A program made the position numbers and the translations under genes. This document shows positions 55,401 to 64,000 of a DNA stretch of 64,000 nt, in pieces. The notes beneath the pieces are model-generated. The model was not told the DNA's origin. It saw only the letters and a program-made list of their open reading frames with translations, and ran no database searches. Every line of letters starts with the position of its first letter. The first letter of the stretch is position 1. The stretch comes from Bacillota bacterium (GTDB taxonomy: Bacteria > Bacillota > Limnochordia > Limnochordales > DUMU01): the NCBI GenBank assembly GCA_012839805.1, contig DUMU01000035.1:1-64000 (forward strand). Reading direction: 5' to 3'.

Positions 55401-55988
55401 GTGCAGGGGGCAGGAGGCATATGGTCGAGGATGGCCCCCGCGCGCCTGGTCGCTGCCGTTGACGAGATCGACGTGGAAGAGCTGTGGGAGGCGGGCTACC
55501 GGGGCATAATCCTGGACATCGACAATACCATCGCCCCCTGGCATGGCAGCGAGCCCGTCGCGGCAGCCGAAGAGTGGGTGGAGCGGGCGAAGCACCGGGG
55601 ATTCCGGGTCTGCCTGGTTTCCAACGCCCGGGCCGCCCGTATCCGATCTTTCGCGGCCCGTCTCGGCGTCGGCCACGTGGAGGCAGGGCGCAAGCCGGGC
55701 CGCCGGCCGTTCCTGGAGGCGCAAAAGCTCCTGGGGCTCCCTCCCTCCCAAATAGTGGTAGTAGGGGACCAGCTCTTAACCGACGTCTGGGGAGCAAGGA
55801 GATTGGGATTCCAGGCCCTCCTGGTCGACCCTATCAGCCCGCGCGAGTTTCTTGCCACCCGGTTGGCCCGCCGGCTGGAGGCGCTGGTTTTGCGGCAGCT
55901 GGCCCGCCGCCGGCTGGTCCGGCCGGAGGCGGAGGCCCGCCGGCGGCGGAGGGTGTTTTCTGACGGTTCACAGGAGGGAGAAAAGTGA
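55401..55988 (+). CDS. YqeG family HAD-type phosphatase
   Basis: A 195-residue HAD-superfamily phosphatase of the YqeG/PGP type. Motif I is [13 protein letters not shown] (nucleophile Asp), motif [12 protein letters not shown], motif [18 protein letters not shown] and [27 protein letters not shown]. Bacterial YqeG proteins are related to phosphatidylglycerophosphatases, but the true substrate here is uncertain. GTG 55401 has AGGAGGAGG just upstream. The stop overlaps the start of aroC, so it leads the shikimate genes. In Bacillus yqeG precedes yqeH-aroE. Confidence 0.9.
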   Translation: MQGAGGIWSRMAPARLVAAVDEIDVEELWEAGYRGIILDIDNTIAPWHGSEPVAAAEEWVERAKHRGFRVCLVSNARAARIRSFAARLGVGHVEAGRKPGRRPFLEAQKLLGLPPSQIVVVGDQLLTDVWGARRLGFQALLVDPISPREFLATRLARRLEALVLRQLARRRLVRPEAEARRRRRVFSDGSQEGEK

Positions 55989-57217
55989 CACTCCGCTTCT
56001 TGACCGCCGGCGAGTCCCACGGCCCTGAGCTGGTTGCTATCGTCGAGGGCCTGCCGGCCGGGCTTTACCTCTCACGGCAGGCGATCGACCGGGAGCTCAG
56101 CCGCCGGCAGCAAGGGTACGGGCGAGGGCGCCGGATGCAGATCGAACACGACCATATCCGCTGGATCGGCGGGGTACGCCACGGGTTCACCCTGGGAAGC
56201 CCCGTGGCCTTGGCCATTGCGAACCGGGACTGGCCTCACTGGCAGGAGGTGATGTCGGCCGACCCGGTGCCGTCCGAGGCGGCCGGCGACCGGCGCGCCC
56301 TCTCCCGCGCTCTCCATCGCCCCCGACCCGGTCATGCGGACTTGAGCGGCGGCCTGAAATACGGTCACCGGGACCTGCGCAACGTCCTCGAGCGGGCGAG
56401 TGCCCGTGAAACCGCGGCCCGGGTGGCGGTGGGGGCGGTGGCCCGCCAGCTCCTTGCTCATTTCGGGGTCCGCCTCGCTTCGCTGGTGGTCGAGCTGGGC
56501 CAGGTGGCGGCCGATCCGGCCACCTATCTCGAAACCTCCAGCGAAGCTCCCCGCCCGATCGCCGACTGGCAGGAGGTAGTCGAAGCCTCGCCGGTGCGCT
56601 GCCCCGACCCGGAGGCGGCGGCGGCGATGATGACGGCGATCGACCGGGCCCGGGAGGAGGGTGATACCCTGGGCGGTATCTTCCTGGTGGTAGTGGAGGG
56701 CCTTCCGCCGGGGCTTGGCAGTTACGCCAGCTGGGATCGGCGCCTGGACGGGCGCCTGGCTGCCTCGCTTATGTCGATCCCCGCCATTAAGGGAGTCGAG
56801 ATCGGGCTCGGGTTCACCGCGGCCAGGCGCCCGGGGTCCGAGGTTCACGACGCCATTACCTATGACCCCGGGGAACGAAAGTTTCGCCGGCCGACCAACC
56901 GGGCCGGGGGGCTCGAGGGCGGGGTGACCAATGGAGAGACCCTGTGGCTCCGGGCGGCGATGAAGCCCATTGCCACCCTCGTCCGGCCGCTTGCCTCCGT
57001 CGACATCGAAACCGGAGAGCCGGTCATGGCCGCGGTGGAACGGTCCGACGTTTGCGCGGTGCCGGCCGCGGCGGTGGTGGGAGAGGCACAAGTAGCCTGG
57101 GAGCTCGCCTGTGCCTGGATGGAGAAGTTCGGCGGAGACTCCCTGGCGGAGGTGGAGCGGAACGTAGCCGGCTACCTGGAGGCCGTACGGAATTATGTCG
57201 GTAAATATCACGGCTGA
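55985..57217 (+). CDS. aroC: Chorismate synthase
   Basis: The last shikimate-pathway enzyme, forming chorismate from EPSP with reduced FMN. The 410-residue protein has [37 protein letters not shown], the [34 protein letters not shown] region (in part [15 protein letters not shown]) and [18 protein letters not shown]. Start GTG 55985 overlaps the yqeG stop by four bases. It is the first of four consecutive overlapping aro genes. Confidence 0.97.
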   Translation: MTLRFLTAGESHGPELVAIVEGLPAGLYLSRQAIDRELSRRQQGYGRGRRMQIEHDHIRWIGGVRHGFTLGSPVALAIANRDWPHWQEVMSADPVPSEAAGDRRALSRALHRPRPGHADLSGGLKYGHRDLRNVLERASARETAARVAVGAVARQLLAHFGVRLASLVVELGQVAADPATYLETSSEAPRPIADWQEVVEASPVRCPDPEAAAAMMTAIDRAREEGDTLGGIFLVVVEGLPPGLGSYASWDRRLDGRLAASLMSIPAIKGVEIGLGFTAARRPGSEVHDAITYDPGERKFRRPTNRAGGLEGGVTNGETLWLRAAMKPIATLVRPLASVDIETGEPVMAAVERSDVCAVPAAAVVGEAQVAWELACAWMEKFGGDSLAEVERNVAGYLEAVRNYVGKYHG

Positions 57218-57884
57218 TGATCCCGGCGACCCTGGAGCGGGGCGCGCTCCGGGCATCGTACTGATCGGGCTGATGGGCGCCGGCAAGAGCGCGGTAGGAC
57301 GCACCGTGGCCGCCGAGAGCGGCCTTCCCTTCGTGGACCTGGACCGGGTCGTCCAGGCTCGGGCGGGCACGGATATTCCCACGATCTTCGCTCTTGGGGG
57401 CGAGGAGGCCTTTCGAGAGCTGGAATGGCAGGCGCTGCAGGAACTTGCCGGCACCGGCGGCGATTGGAGGAGTGGTCAGCGGGAAGGGCCGCGCCGGCAG
57501 GAGATCGGGCGGCCGGTTACTTTGGAAGGTGGAAGCCCGCGTGGGATCATCCTGGCGACCGGAGGCGGTACACCCTGCCGCGAAGAAACCTGGCCCTTGC
57601 TCCGGCGCCTGGGTCTCGTGGTGTGGCTCATGGTGGACCCGGCCGTTGCCGCCGCCCGGCTCCTCGAATCTGAGCCCGAGGTGAGCGGTCGTCCCCTCCT
57701 GCAGGGGGCAGCTACCGGGGAAGAGCTGGTGCACCGGCTCACCCAGCTCTTGTCGGCCCGGACCCCCTGGTATGAACGGGCGGACGTCCGGGTGGAAACC
57801 AACGGGCGTACCGTCGCCGAGATCGCCGCCGAGGTTAGACGGGCTTGGGAGTCAGCGCGAACCGGGAGGTCGGCTCCGGCATGA
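57195..57884 (+). CDS. aroK: Shikimate kinase
   Basis: Phosphorylates shikimate with ATP. Walker A is [17 protein letters not shown], the shikimate-binding Asp is in [10 protein letters not shown], and a glycine-rich [13 protein letters not shown] motif follows. The lid ([11 protein letters not shown]) and C-terminal helices complete the fold. At 229 residues it is longer than the usual ~170 because of an N-terminal extension and a Gly/Arg-rich insert before the ATGGG motif. ATG 57195 overlaps aroC by 23 bases. Confidence 0.94.
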   Translation: MSVNITADDPGDPGAGRAPGIVLIGLMGAGKSAVGRTVAAESGLPFVDLDRVVQARAGTDIPTIFALGGEEAFRELEWQALQELAGTGGDWRSGQREGPRRQEIGRPVTLEGGSPRGIILATGGGTPCREETWPLLRRLGLVVWLMVDPAVAAARLLESEPEVSGRPLLQGAATGEELVHRLTQLLSARTPWYERADVRVETNGRTVAEIAAEVRRAWESARTGRSAPA

Positions 57885-59053
57885 CACGAGCTGGTGGCGT
57901 AAAGTTCTCCGTCCCCGTGAATGTCGCTCCCTGCCCATACCGGGTCGAAATCGGGGAGGGGCGCTTGGAGGAGATTGGTGTCCTGCTGCGTAAGCTTTTT
58001 CCGGCTACCGGAGACTCTCTGCTGGTGACCAACCCTACCGTGGCCGCGAAGCTGGCCGGCCGGGTGGAAAGTTCACTGGGGGAGGCCGGATTCCGATGCC
58101 ACCGGCTCCTGATGCCCGATGGGGAAGAATGGAAGACACTCGCTACGGTCTCCTCCCTTTATGAACGGGCGGCTGCCCTGGGAGCCGAGCGAGGCTGGCC
58201 GGTGTTAGCCCTGGGGGGCGGGGTAGTAGGGGATACCGCCGGCTTTTTCGCCGCCACCTATCTGCGGGGAATGCCTTTCGTGCAGCTGCCTACCACGCTG
58301 CTCGCTCAGATCGACGCGAGCGTCGGCGGCAAGGTGGCGGTGGACCTGCCTGCCGGCAAGAACCTGGTGGGCGCGTTCTACCAGCCCCGGCTGGTCCTCA
58401 TCGACCCGGCGACCCTATCCTCGCTTCCCGCCCGCCAACTCCGTTCGGGGATGGCGGAAGTGATCAAGACCGCCGCCCTGGCCGGAGGCGAGCTGCTGGA
58501 GCTACTGGAGGAGCAGCTGGAGAGGCTCCTTCGCCAACCGGGCACCGGTGAGAGTTGGGGGCGCCTGATTCAAAAGACGGTAGCTTTCAAGGCCCGGGTG
58601 GTAGAGGCGGATGAACGGGAGACGACGGGGCTTCGTACCATTCTCAACCTGGGCCATACGGTGGGCCACGGATTGGAGACCCTGACCGGTTACCGGGTTT
58701 ACACCCATGGGGAGGCGGTGGCCATCGGCCTGGGGGTCGCCCTGCGGCTCTCCCGGCACCTGCTGGACTTACCGGCAGAGGAGGAAGGAAGGATCGTGGC
58801 GCTGTTGCGGCGAACCGGTCTTCCCCTGCTGCCCTTCGAACCCTGGCAGCCGGAGCGGGATGGACCGGCGCTCGCCCAAGCCCTGCAGCGTGACAAGAAA
58901 GTGCTCTCGGGAGAGGTCCGCTTCGTACTGCTTCGGCGGCTGGGAGAGCCGGTGGTGAGCCCGGTGCCCGGAGAGCTCTTGCATGCGACCCTTGACGAAC
59001 TCTGGGGGACCGGCACGGGGAACGGTGCCGCCAAGGAGGGGGTAGGAGAATGA
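57881..59053 (+). CDS. aroB: 3-dehydroquinate synthase
   Basis: NAD- and metal-dependent cyclisation of DAHP to 3-dehydroquinate. The protein has LALGGGVVGDTAGFFAATYLRG, FVQLPTTLLAQIDASVGGKVAVDL (in part), GKNLVGAFYQPRLVLID, RSGMAEVIKTA and the metal-binding LNLGHTVGHGLE and THGEAVAIGLG. ATG 57881, overlapping the aroK stop with GGGAGGT ten bases upstream, is preferred over the track's TTG 57845, giving 390 residues. The stop overlaps aroQ. Confidence 0.96.
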   Translation: MTRAGGVKFSVPVNVAPCPYRVEIGEGRLEEIGVLLRKLFPATGDSLLVTNPTVAAKLAGRVESSLGEAGFRCHRLLMPDGEEWKTLATVSSLYERAAALGAERGWPVLALGGGVVGDTAGFFAATYLRGMPFVQLPTTLLAQIDASVGGKVAVDLPAGKNLVGAFYQPRLVLIDPATLSSLPARQLRSGMAEVIKTAALAGGELLELLEEQLERLLRQPGTGESWGRLIQKTVAFKARVVEADERETTGLRTILNLGHTVGHGLETLTGYRVYTHGEAVAIGLGVALRLSRHLLDLPAEEEGRIVALLRRTGLPLLPFEPWQPERDGPALAQALQRDKKVLSGEVRFVLLRRLGEPVVSPVPGELLHATLDELWGTGTGNGAAKEGVGE

Positions 59054-59538
59054 GCAGGATTCTCATCTTGAACGGGCCCAATCTCAACTGGCTCGGACGC
59101 CGGGAGCCGCACCTCTACGGTGGCGCCACCTGGCCGGTCATCCAGGCCAGGCTGGAAAAGGAGGCTCGGGAGCTCGGGGCGGTGATCGAGTGCCGCCAGT
59201 CGAACCACGAAGGTGAACTGATCGACCTCCTGCAGGCAGCGGCGGAAGAAGGGCGCTACGACGCGGTGGTCTTGAACGCAGGAGGGCTTACGCACACCAG
59301 CGTCGCCTTAAGAGACTGCGTGGCCGCCCTGCCCATCCCGGTGGTGGAGGTGCATCTCACCAACATTTACGCCCGGGAGGAGTTCCGGCGGCGTTCTCTG
59401 CTCGCCCCGGTGGTGGCCGGGCAGATCACCGGGTTCGGCGGCTACTCGTACTCGCTGGGGCTGTTGGCCGCCGTGCACCTGGCCAAGGGAAGAGAAGGCG
59501 GAAAGGCCACGGGGACGGCGCCGGAAGCTTCGGGCTAA
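59050..59538 (+). CDS. aroQ: Type II 3-dehydroquinate dehydratase
   Basis: Dehydrates 3-dehydroquinate to 3-dehydroshikimate. The type II fold shows LILNGPNLNWLGRREPHLYGG with the catalytic Arg/Tyr loop, CRQSNHEGELIDLLQ, LNAGGLTHTSVALRDCV and VEVHLTNIYAREEFRRRSLL with the active-site His. The 162-residue length is close to the norm with a short variable tail. ATG 59050 overlaps aroB by four bases. The following Xaa-Pro peptidase and efp mirror Bacillus yqhS-yqhT-efp. Confidence 0.97.
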   Translation: MSRILILNGPNLNWLGRREPHLYGGATWPVIQARLEKEARELGAVIECRQSNHEGELIDLLQAAAEEGRYDAVVLNAGGLTHTSVALRDCVAALPIPVVEVHLTNIYAREEFRRRSLLAPVVAGQITGFGGYSYSLGLLAAVHLAKGREGGKATGTAPEASG

Positions 59539-59558
59539 CAAGGGGGTCTAGCTCTCAA

Positions 59559-60653
59559 ATGGCCTATACCCTGCCGGCTATCGACGTCGAAGCGCGCCTT
59601 GACCGCCTGCGGGCCAAGTTGCGGGAGAAGGGCGTCGATGGGATCCTGGTCTTCGGGCTCGAGAACATGCGTTACTTCAGCGGGTTCACCGGCGATAGCG
59701 GAGCGCTCCTCATCACCTCCCGGGACGCTATCCTCCTCACCGACTTCCGTTACGTGGAAGCCGCCCGGGAGGAGGCGCCTGCTTTTCAGGTGGTTCAGTA
59801 CCAGGATCTCTTAGAAACGTTGCCGCAGATAGTAAGCGAGCTTGCCGTCGGTTCACTGGCGTACGAGGGGAACGTGCTCACCGTGCGGCGCTTCCAGCGC
59901 TTGCAAGAAGTGCTGCCCGGCACCGGCTGGGTGGAGCAGGACGGGCTCATGGAGACCTTACGCGCGATCAAAGAGGAGGCAGAAGTGGCCCGCATGCAGG
60001 AGGCCGCCCGGATTGGCGACGAGGCGTTCAGCTTCTTGCTGGATCGCTTGCGGCCCGGCCGCACGGAGAAAGAGGTCGCGCTGGAACTGGAATGCTATCT
60101 CAAGAAGCATTCCGAAGGGCCGGCCTTTCCCAGCATCGTTGCCTCGGGGCCCCGGGGCGCGCTGCCGCATGCGCTGCCAGGAGGGAAGGAAATCCGGCGG
60201 GGCGAATTAGTAGTGCTGGATTTTGGTGCGGTGGTGGACGGGTACCGATCCGACATGACCCGCACGGTGGCGGTGGGCGAGGCAGACGAGAAGGCCCGAG
60301 CAATCTATGAGATCGTCCGGCAGGCGCAGCTCGCGGCCCTGGCCGCGGTACGGCCCGGCCCCACCGGCCGGGAAGTGGATGCCGTGGCGCGGGAACTGAT
60401 CACGCAGGCCGGATATGGGGAGCAGTTCGGCCACGGTCTGGGACACGGGGTGGGGCTGGCCATTCACGAGGATCCACCCCGGCTGTCGCCCCGCAGCGAG
60501 GGCAGGCTCGAGGAGAACATGGCGGTTACCGTCGAGCCCGGGATCTATCTGCCCGGTTATGGCGGGGTACGGATCGAAGACCTTGTGTTGGTAACATCGA
60601 ACGGCGCCCGGCGGTTGACGCAGTCCCCTAAGGAGCTCATGGTGGTGGGGTAG
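59559..60653 (+). CDS. M24 family Xaa-Pro aminopeptidase (YqhT-like)
   Basis: A 364-residue creatinase/prolidase-fold metallopeptidase. The N-terminal domain starts [37 protein letters not shown] (in part). The pita-bread domain carries the five metal ligands: Asp in [19 protein letters not shown] (two), His in [14 protein letters not shown], and Glu in [19 protein letters not shown] (two). It cleaves N-terminal residues before proline or Xaa-Pro dipeptides. ATG 59559. It lies between aroQ and efp, the usual Firmicutes order, and EF-P also deals with proline motifs. Confidence 0.95.
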   Translation: MAYTLPAIDVEARLDRLRAKLREKGVDGILVFGLENMRYFSGFTGDSGALLITSRDAILLTDFRYVEAAREEAPAFQVVQYQDLLETLPQIVSELAVGSLAYEGNVLTVRRFQRLQEVLPGTGWVEQDGLMETLRAIKEEAEVARMQEAARIGDEAFSFLLDRLRPGRTEKEVALELECYLKKHSEGPAFPSIVASGPRGALPHALPGGKEIRRGELVVLDFGAVVDGYRSDMTRTVAVGEADEKARAIYEIVRQAQLAALAAVRPGPTGREVDAVARELITQAGYGEQFGHGLGHGVGLAIHEDPPRLSPRSEGRLEENMAVTVEPGIYLPGYGGVRIEDLVLVTSNGARRLTQSPKELMVVG

Positions 60654-60753
60654 TCCCGTAGCCGCCGCCGGATCGGGACGGCGAGGCGGCAGCGATAGCG
60701 ATAGGGCGACGCAAGAGAAATGGGAAACGGAGCGAAGCAGGAGGGAACGGGCA

Positions 60754-61311
60754 GTGATATCCAGTAACGATTTTCGCACCGGCTTGACCATCGAGGTCGA
60801 CGGCGAGGTGTGGAGCGTGGTAGAGTTCCTTCATGTAAAACCCGGCAAGGGCTCGGCGTTTGTGCGAACCAAGCTGAAAAACGTCAAAACCGGCCAGGTA
60901 ATCGAGCGTACGTTCCGCGCCGGGGAGCGGGTAAATCTCGCCCATGTGGAACTCCGACCCATGCAGTACCTCTACCAAAGCGGCGACGAGTTCGTCTTCA
61001 TGGACACCAAATCGTTTGAACAGATCTCACTGCCCCGGGAAAAGCTGGGTGACGCCCCCAAGTATTTGAAAGAGAACATGGAAATCGGCCTACAGATGTA
61101 CCAAGGCGAAGCGATCGGGGTGGAACTCCCCACCTTCGTGGAACTCAAAGTGGTACAGACCGAGCCGGGCGTGCGGGGCGATACGGCGGCCGGCGGGGGC
61201 AAACCTGCTACCCTGGAAACCGGGCTCGTGGTCACGGTGCCCTTCTTCGTCGAGGAGGGCGATGTAATCCGGGTGGACACCCGGACTGGCGAATACCTCT
61301 CGCGAGTGTGA
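60754..61311 (+). CDS. efp: Translation elongation factor P
   Basis: EF-P relieves ribosome stalling at polyproline motifs. The 185-residue protein has the three-domain KOW/OB architecture: [38 protein letters not shown] (in part), with the conserved Lys in the loop PGKGSAF that is modified in some bacteria, [27 protein letters not shown], and a C-terminal [25 protein letters not shown] short Gly-rich insert breaks domain III. Start GTG 60754 behind GGAGGGAACGG. Confidence 0.97.
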   Translation: MISSNDFRTGLTIEVDGEVWSVVEFLHVKPGKGSAFVRTKLKNVKTGQVIERTFRAGERVNLAHVELRPMQYLYQSGDEFVFMDTKSFEQISLPREKLGDAPKYLKENMEIGLQMYQGEAIGVELPTFVELKVVQTEPGVRGDTAAGGGKPATLETGLVVTVPFFVEEGDVIRVDTRTGEYLSRV

Positions 61312-61425
61312 GATCGTCCATAGCCGGCGTAACCCTTGGCAGACCGGGGTCAAGCTCCCGGGGTGTCCACCGGTACTCGCCGGGAATACTGTCCTCGGGG
61401 ATGAAGCACAGGGGGTGCCACCAAA

Positions 61426-62016
61426 ATGGAGAGCGTGCGGGAGAAGGTCGCTTATCTACGGGGGCTGATCGACAGCCAGCGTGCTGAACTGGAGACAGCG
61501 GGGAGCGTGCGCCTATGGGAGGCGCTGGTAGATGCCCTCAACCATGTGGGTGAGGAGCTCGATGATCTGAGGGATAGCCTGGAAGATCAGGAGGTATATC
61601 TCTCCGCGGTGGACGAGGATCTGATGGACCTGGAGGATACGGTGTACGGGATCGATGAGGTCGACGCCGAAGCGGGCGAGAACGACGAAGACGAGGTCGC
61701 AGAGGAGGGCGAGGACGGGGAGGAGGGCGACGCCGTGGCCGATGGCGCGACCGGTACGGCCGGTACCGTGGTGGCCGTCGGGGCGGGCCGCCCCGAGGAG
61801 GACGCTAAGGGGAACGGGCAGGCCGCCGACCACCATCCTACCTTCGTCGCGGTGGAGTGCCCAAACTGTCACGCTCGACTCTTCGTCGAGGAAGAACTGT
61901 TCGATGAGCCAAACGTCCAGGTCACCTGCCCGGAATGCGACGAACCCGTCTACACCGGCGAGGCTTACCATGAGATCGGCCGGACGGCGGCCCGGGATGG
62001 GCGGGTAATGGTCTAA
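61426..62016 (+). CDS. CD1247 N-terminal domain protein with C-terminal zinc ribbon
   Basis: A 196-residue protein of a clostridial family found between efp and spoIIIA. The N-terminal helical domain (SVREKVAYLRGLIDSQ, WEALVDALNHVGEELDDLRDSLEDQEVYLSAVDEDLMDLE) is followed by an acidic/Ala/Gly-rich linker. A zinc ribbon comes next (VECPNCHARLFVEEELF and TCPECDEPVYTGEAYHEIG). CPNC and CPEC provide four Zn ligands. Function unknown. ATG 61426 has a GGGGG Shine-Dalgarno. Confidence 0.85.
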   Translation: MESVREKVAYLRGLIDSQRAELETAGSVRLWEALVDALNHVGEELDDLRDSLEDQEVYLSAVDEDLMDLEDTVYGIDEVDAEAGENDEDEVAEEGEDGEEGDAVADGATGTAGTVVAVGAGRPEEDAKGNGQAADHHPTFVAVECPNCHARLFVEEELFDEPNVQVTCPECDEPVYTGEAYHEIGRTAARDGRVMV

Positions 62017-62062
62017 AACGGGGCGGGTACGGTCTATCCCGGGAGAAGCGAGCATATCTTGT

Positions 62063-62107
62063 CCCTTGCCCGCCGGAGTCTTGGCGCCGCGGGCAGGGGG
62101 TTTTTTT
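62063..62107 (+). terminator. Strong intrinsic terminator just before spoIIIAA
   Basis: CCCTTGCCCGC (62063-62073) pairs with GCGGGCAGGGG (62089-62099) over 11 pairs including one G.U, and the stem is followed by GTTTTTTT. The U-run ends three bases before GTG 62110. A CATATCTT at 62053-62060 resembles a weak sigma-E -10; transcripts starting from it would lack part of the 5' arm. Confidence 0.78.
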
Positions 62108-62109
62108 CA

Positions 62110-63180
62110 GTGTTTGGCTGGACGCCGATCCTCTCTGCGATCCTCTCGGTTCTCCCGCCGCGGGTATGCACCTGGCTGGAGCGCTATCAGGCAAGGATGA
62201 GCGAAGCCGCCGGCGACCTCGAGGAAATCCGCTTGCGGGCGGAGCGACCGGTACAGCTGGTTTCGGCCCGCCGGGAAGGGTTCCTCACGGAGGCGGGCGA
62301 GCTCGTCCATGACGCTGCCGGCGCACCGGCCCTGCGGGCGGAGGAGATCGTCGAGACGGCCCGGCGGGCAAGCCGGCACTCGGTCTACGCCTTCGAAGAG
62401 GAGCTTCGCCAGGGATTTCTTACCCTGCCCGGAGGACACCGGGTGGGACTGGTGGGCCGCTGCGTGGTGGAAGGCGGGCGGGTACGGACCATCGATCCGG
62501 TAAGCGGACTCAACTTCCGGCTGCACCGGCAGGTGACCGGGCCAGCCCGGCCGCTTCTACCCCACCTGGCCTCACCCTTCCCTCCGTACGTGTATTCTAC
62601 TCTGATCATCTCGCCGCCCGGGGCGGGCAAAACGACCCTCCTGCGGGACCTGGCCCGGCTGTTGAGCGACGGAGAGGGTTGGGGTCCGGGCGCCATCCCG
62701 CCCCGGAAGATCGTGGTGGTGGACGAGCGCTCCGAGATTGCCGGTTGCTGGCTGGGAGTTCCCCAACTGTCGGTGGGCAGTCGCACCGACGTGCTCGACC
62801 GCTGCCCCAAGGCGGAGGGTATCATGATGGCCCTGCGGGGCATGGCTCCGGACGTGGTGGTGACCGACGAGATCGGACGGCCCGAGGACCTGCTGGCACT
62901 TGAGGAGGCTCAAAACGCCGGGGTGGCGGTCCTTGCGACCGCGCACGGCGTCTCCTGGGAGGAGGTCATCTCCCGTCCCGCCTTGCGCGATCTGCGCGAC
63001 TATCCCTATTTCGACCGGGTCGTCCTGCTGAGCCGCCGCCAGGGACCGGGGACAGTAGAGCGGATCTTTCGCCCGGAAAGTTGCGCGGCATCCGGGTCCG
63101 GACCCCGGGCGGGAAGAGCCCGCCCTCCGGCCGGCCGCGGCCGGTCTAGTCCCTCCCGTCCGAGCATACACATGCCTTGA
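62110..63180 (+). CDS. spoIIIAA: Stage III sporulation protein AA (AAA ATPase)
   Basis: The ATPase of the SpoIIIA-SpoIIQ feeding-tube complex between mother cell and forespore. It resembles secretion ATPases: LEEIRLRAERPVQLVS, GGHRVGLVGRCVVEGGRV, Walker A IISPPGAGKTTLLRDLA, Walker B-like KIVVVDERSEIAG and VVTDEIGRPEDLLAL. A disordered Arg/Gly/Pro tail of about 35 residues ends it. The track uses TTG 62059, which lies in front of a strong terminator hairpin; GTG 62110 (356 residues) is more plausible. spoIIIAB follows after 58 bases. Confidence 0.94.
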   Translation: MFGWTPILSAILSVLPPRVCTWLERYQARMSEAAGDLEEIRLRAERPVQLVSARREGFLTEAGELVHDAAGAPALRAEEIVETARRASRHSVYAFEEELRQGFLTLPGGHRVGLVGRCVVEGGRVRTIDPVSGLNFRLHRQVTGPARPLLPHLASPFPPYVYSTLIISPPGAGKTTLLRDLARLLSDGEGWGPGAIPPRKIVVVDERSEIAGCWLGVPQLSVGSRTDVLDRCPKAEGIMMALRGMAPDVVVTDEIGRPEDLLALEEAQNAGVAVLATAHGVSWEEVISRPALRDLRDYPYFDRVVLLSRRQGPGTVERIFRPESCAASGSGPRAGRARPPAGRGRSSPSRPSIHMP

Positions 63181-63238
63181 AGGTGGACGAGATGCACCCC
63201 GGCCCGGCGGAGGCGCCGGATTGCAGGGAGATCGGGCA

Positions 63239-63778
63239 ATGGGTGAGGGCTTGCTCATGGTTATGAAAGCAGCCGGAACGGTGCTGGTCCTGGCTGCCGG
63301 CACGGGAGCAGGATGGGTAGTGGCTCAGGGCTACGCCCGCCGGCCGGTGGAGCTTCGGGCGCTGCGGCAGGCCCTGGCCACTTTGCGGGCGGAGATCCTC
63401 TACCGCTCGTCGTCGCTCACCGAAGCCTGGGCCGAGGTGGCCAGGAGAAGCCCGGCCCCGGTCACGGCCCTCTTTCAGGAAGCATCGGAAAGACTCGGAA
63501 CTGACCGGGCGGGGACGGCCATGGTCGCCTGGGAGGCAGGGCTTAAGAGGCTGGCAGAAGAGAGTTCGCTCTTCCCGGAGGATCTGGAGATTTTGCGCCA
63601 TCTGGGCCAGGCCCTGGGCGCGTCGGGACGGGAAGAACAGGAGCGGGTGCTGGCGCTGGCCGACCAGGAGCTGGCGAGTGCCGAAGAGATCGCGCGGGCC
63701 GAACGGGAAAAGAACGCCCGCCTCTGGCAGTATCTCGGGTTCGCCCTGGGGGCCGCCGTGGTGCTGCTTCTGGTCTAG
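63239..63778 (+). CDS. spoIIIAB: Stage III sporulation protein AB
   Basis: A 179-residue membrane-anchored SpoIIIA component related to GspF-type secretion proteins. The N-terminal hydrophobic helix is GTVLVLAAGTGAGWVVAQGY, followed by RRPVELRALRQALATLRAEILYRSSSLTEAWAEVA, and the C-terminal transmembrane segment is WQYLGFALGAAVVLLLV. These features match the SpoIIIAB family. ATG 63239 has AGGGAG nine bases upstream; the track's TTG 63221 is less likely. Confidence 0.93.
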   Translation: MGEGLLMVMKAAGTVLVLAAGTGAGWVVAQGYARRPVELRALRQALATLRAEILYRSSSLTEAWAEVARRSPAPVTALFQEASERLGTDRAGTAMVAWEAGLKRLAEESSLFPEDLEILRHLGQALGASGREEQERVLALADQELASAEEIARAEREKNARLWQYLGFALGAAVVLLLV

Positions 63779-63839
63779 AGGGGGGCCTGACTGCGCCGGG
63801 ACGACGGGCGCAAGACGGCGGGCGCAAGGGGGGCGTGCC

Positions 63840-64000
63840 GTGGACATCAGCCTGATCTACCGCATTGCCGGCATCGGCCTTCTGATCTCCATCCTCAACA
63901 TCGTCTTGAAGCAGGCGGGCCGGGACGAGCAGGCCCACATGCTTACTCTGGCCGGGGTAATCGTCGTTCTGATCGCAATCATCCAGCTCATGAGCCAGCT
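63840..64000 (+). CDS. spoIIIAC: Stage III sporulation protein AC (3' truncated by window)
   Basis: The first 53 codons of SpoIIIAC, a small two-helix membrane protein of about 65 residues. The visible part starts VDISLIYRIAGIGLLISILNIVLKQAGRDE and contains the second helix (LTLAGVIVVLIAIIQLMSQL), which is typical. GTG 63840 is the start with AAGGGGGG upstream. The gene is cut by the window edge and was missed by the ORF track. Confidence 0.93.
   Translation, partial: MDISLIYRIAGIGLLISILNIVLKQAGRDEQAHMLTLAGVIVVLIAIIQLMSQ

Noticed and set aside
56072-57454. 460-codon minus-strand frame opposite aroC and aroK
   Set aside because: Shadow of two firmly identified genes; product is Arg/Pro/Gly-rich without motifs.

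Overview
The window is a dense, GC-rich chromosomal segment (roughly two-thirds G+C by eye) from an endospore-forming member of the Firmicutes (Bacillota). Spore formation is shown by an intact sigK and by the start of a spoIIIA operon (spoIIIAA, AB, AC) at the right edge. Nearly every gene is on the + strand. Start codons are often GTG or TTG, many stop/start pairs overlap, and there is no rRNA, tRNA, IS element, prophage or CRISPR array that I can recognise. Gene order matches three separate Bacillus subtilis neighbourhoods joined together: hpf-secA-prfB-yvjA-ctpB-minJ-uvrB-uvrA, then apt-relA-hisS-aspS-6S RNA-rrf2-yrvO-mnmA-yrrI-alaS-yrzL-ruvX-yrzB, then aroQ-yqhT-efp-spoIIIA. Exact taxonomy cannot be fixed from the sequence; a deep-branching high-GC clostridial or limnochordial lineage would fit.

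Left third (1-28 kb): a truncated hpf, two poorly characterised proteins, an HD-GYP c-di-GMP phosphodiesterase behind a long structured leader, secA, prfB with its programmed +1 frameshift, a DUF2993 protein, a YitT transporter, a C-terminal processing protease, a MinJ-like PDZ protein, a divergent polysaccharide deacetylase and a DUF2089/SHOCT regulator pair. All three excinuclease genes (uvrB, uvrA, uvrC) follow, interleaved with two orphan sugar-type solute-binding proteins.

Middle (28-37.5 kb): an accessory block with an EAL phosphodiesterase on the minus strand, a TIM-barrel sugar isomerase, an M55 D-aminopeptidase, a Gfo/Idh/MocA dehydrogenase, a YvlD-like protein, a 1-phosphofructokinase-type PfkB kinase and a convergent GntR/HutC regulator. 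The GntR promoter and the promoter region of the solute-binding protein at 24.5 kb share the arrangement TTGACA-N28/29-GTTATAAC, which suggests one carbohydrate regulon. An orphan 136-residue protein, a phasin-like protein and an AarF/UbiB kinase close this block.

Right half (37.5-64 kb): nucleotide salvage and stringent response (apt, relA), a parvulin-TPR foldase, hisS and aspS, a strongly supported 6S RNA with its own promoter and terminator, an Fe-S type Rrf2 regulator followed by cysteine desulfurase and mnmA (sulfur relay to tRNA), an unannotated 51-residue membrane protein, an AI-2E family permease, alaS-ireB-ruvX, an extraordinarily acidic His-tagged DUF1292 protein, sigK, yqeG, a compact shikimate operon (aroC-aroK-aroB-aroQ), a Xaa-Pro peptidase, efp, a CD1247-type zinc-ribbon protein and spoIIIA. 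A strong intrinsic terminator ends three bases before the likely spoIIIAA start codon.
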